5,814 nt of DNA. Origin: Methylovulum sp. (GTDB taxonomy: Bacteria > Pseudomonadota > Gammaproteobacteria > Methylococcales > Methylomonadaceae). Where the stretch lies: positions 1 to 5,814 of the forward strand of contig JAQTNZ010000188.1 of the NCBI GenBank assembly GCA_028713595.1, in the 5' to 3' direction. Position numbers and translations under genes: made by a program. Of the stretch, positions 5,700 through 5,814 are shown in pieces (within the stretch, counting starts at the first letter, position 1; every line of letters begins with the position of its first letter). The notes beneath the pieces are model-generated. The model was not told the DNA's origin. It saw nothing but the letters and a program-made list of their open reading frames with translations, and searched no databases.

Positions 5700-5814
5700 A
5701 ATGACCCCTAGCTTGGCGCAATAGCGCCGTTGGCAAAAAGTTATCTTAAAAAAAGTGCGTCCTTGCACCGAATTTGACAGCCTTGTCTAACCAGGAACAC
5801 TCACTTACGAGTTG
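5700..5814 (-). other. Region upstream of the permease gene, with a short hairpin next to its ribosome binding site
   Basis: This minus-strand stretch leads into the permease gene. GGCGC (5715-5719) and GCGCC (5724-5728) form a 5-bp hairpin with a 4-nt loop, ending 5 nt before the Shine-Dalgarno, and there is a T7 run upstream (5748-5754). One minus-strand frame is open from the window edge to a TAA at 5748-5746 (22 codons, ending ARTHFF). It could be the tail of the expected substrate-binding protein, but 22 open codons is weak evidence, so it is not called as a gene. No clear promoter is seen. Confidence 0.4.
5705..5709 (-). promoter_or_regulatory. Shine-Dalgarno deciding the permease start
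   Basis: On the minus strand AGGGG is 5 nt before ATG5699. It argues for this start over the GTG at 5768. Confidence 0.7.

Noticed and set aside
5700..5768. N-terminal extension of the permease from a GTG at 5768
   Set aside because: The extra 23 residues are rich in Arg, Lys and Cys and unlike the family. ATG5699 has AGGGG at proper spacing.
5755..5769. NtrC-type binding site (TGCACC half-site; GTGC/GCAC inverted repeat)
   Set aside because: Only one half-site of the TGCACC-N5-GGTGCA type pattern is present, and no sigma-54 promoter (GG-N10-GC) is convincingly placed.

Overview
The window looks like a moderate-GC chromosomal segment of a Gram-negative proteobacterium. The evidence is an outer-membrane beta-barrel protein with a Sec signal peptide, a proteobacterial-style LysA tail, and a NrtB/NrtCD-type ABC importer. 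A gammaproteobacterium of the methanotroph or sulfur-oxidiser kind is my best guess, but this rests on recalled family resemblance, not on a marker gene.

Plus-strand block (1-1284): the window opens inside lysA (diaminopimelate decarboxylase, last 119 codons). After only 27 bp comes a complete gene of the Rpn / PD-(D/E)XK 'putative transposase' family, whose C-terminal tail carries five 12-bp Gly-Ile-Glu-Gln/Arg/Lys repeats. Directly downstream, in the convergent gap (1285-1374), lies a compact palindromic element predicted to fold as a three-way junction (1289-1340).

Minus-strand block (5814 to 1375): read 5' to 3' on the minus strand, this is a nitrate-type ABC importer. It consists of a NrtB-like permease (5699-4683) and, after a 13-bp gap holding a strong Shine-Dalgarno, a 584-residue protein with two fused ABC ATPase domains (4669-2915). 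A 214-bp gap then leads to an alginate-export-family (AlgE-like) outer-membrane porin (2700-1375). The substrate-binding protein (NrtA/CmpA-like) is not in the window and would be expected just past the right edge. Together the genes suggest a two-membrane uptake route: porin across the outer membrane, an unseen periplasmic binding protein, then the NrtB dimer driven by the fused ATPase. Nitrate/nitrite is the most likely substrate, but cyanate, bicarbonate or an organic anion cannot be excluded from sequence alone.

The observations most worth a second look are the asymmetric ATPase pair (switch His missing in domain 1 and degenerate signature in domain 2, both in the same composite site), the porin attached to an ABC importer locus, the three-way-junction palindrome beside the Rpn gene, and repeated occurrence of the palindromic octamer GCCTAGGC. 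I see no CRISPR array, tRNA, rRNA or complete insertion sequence.
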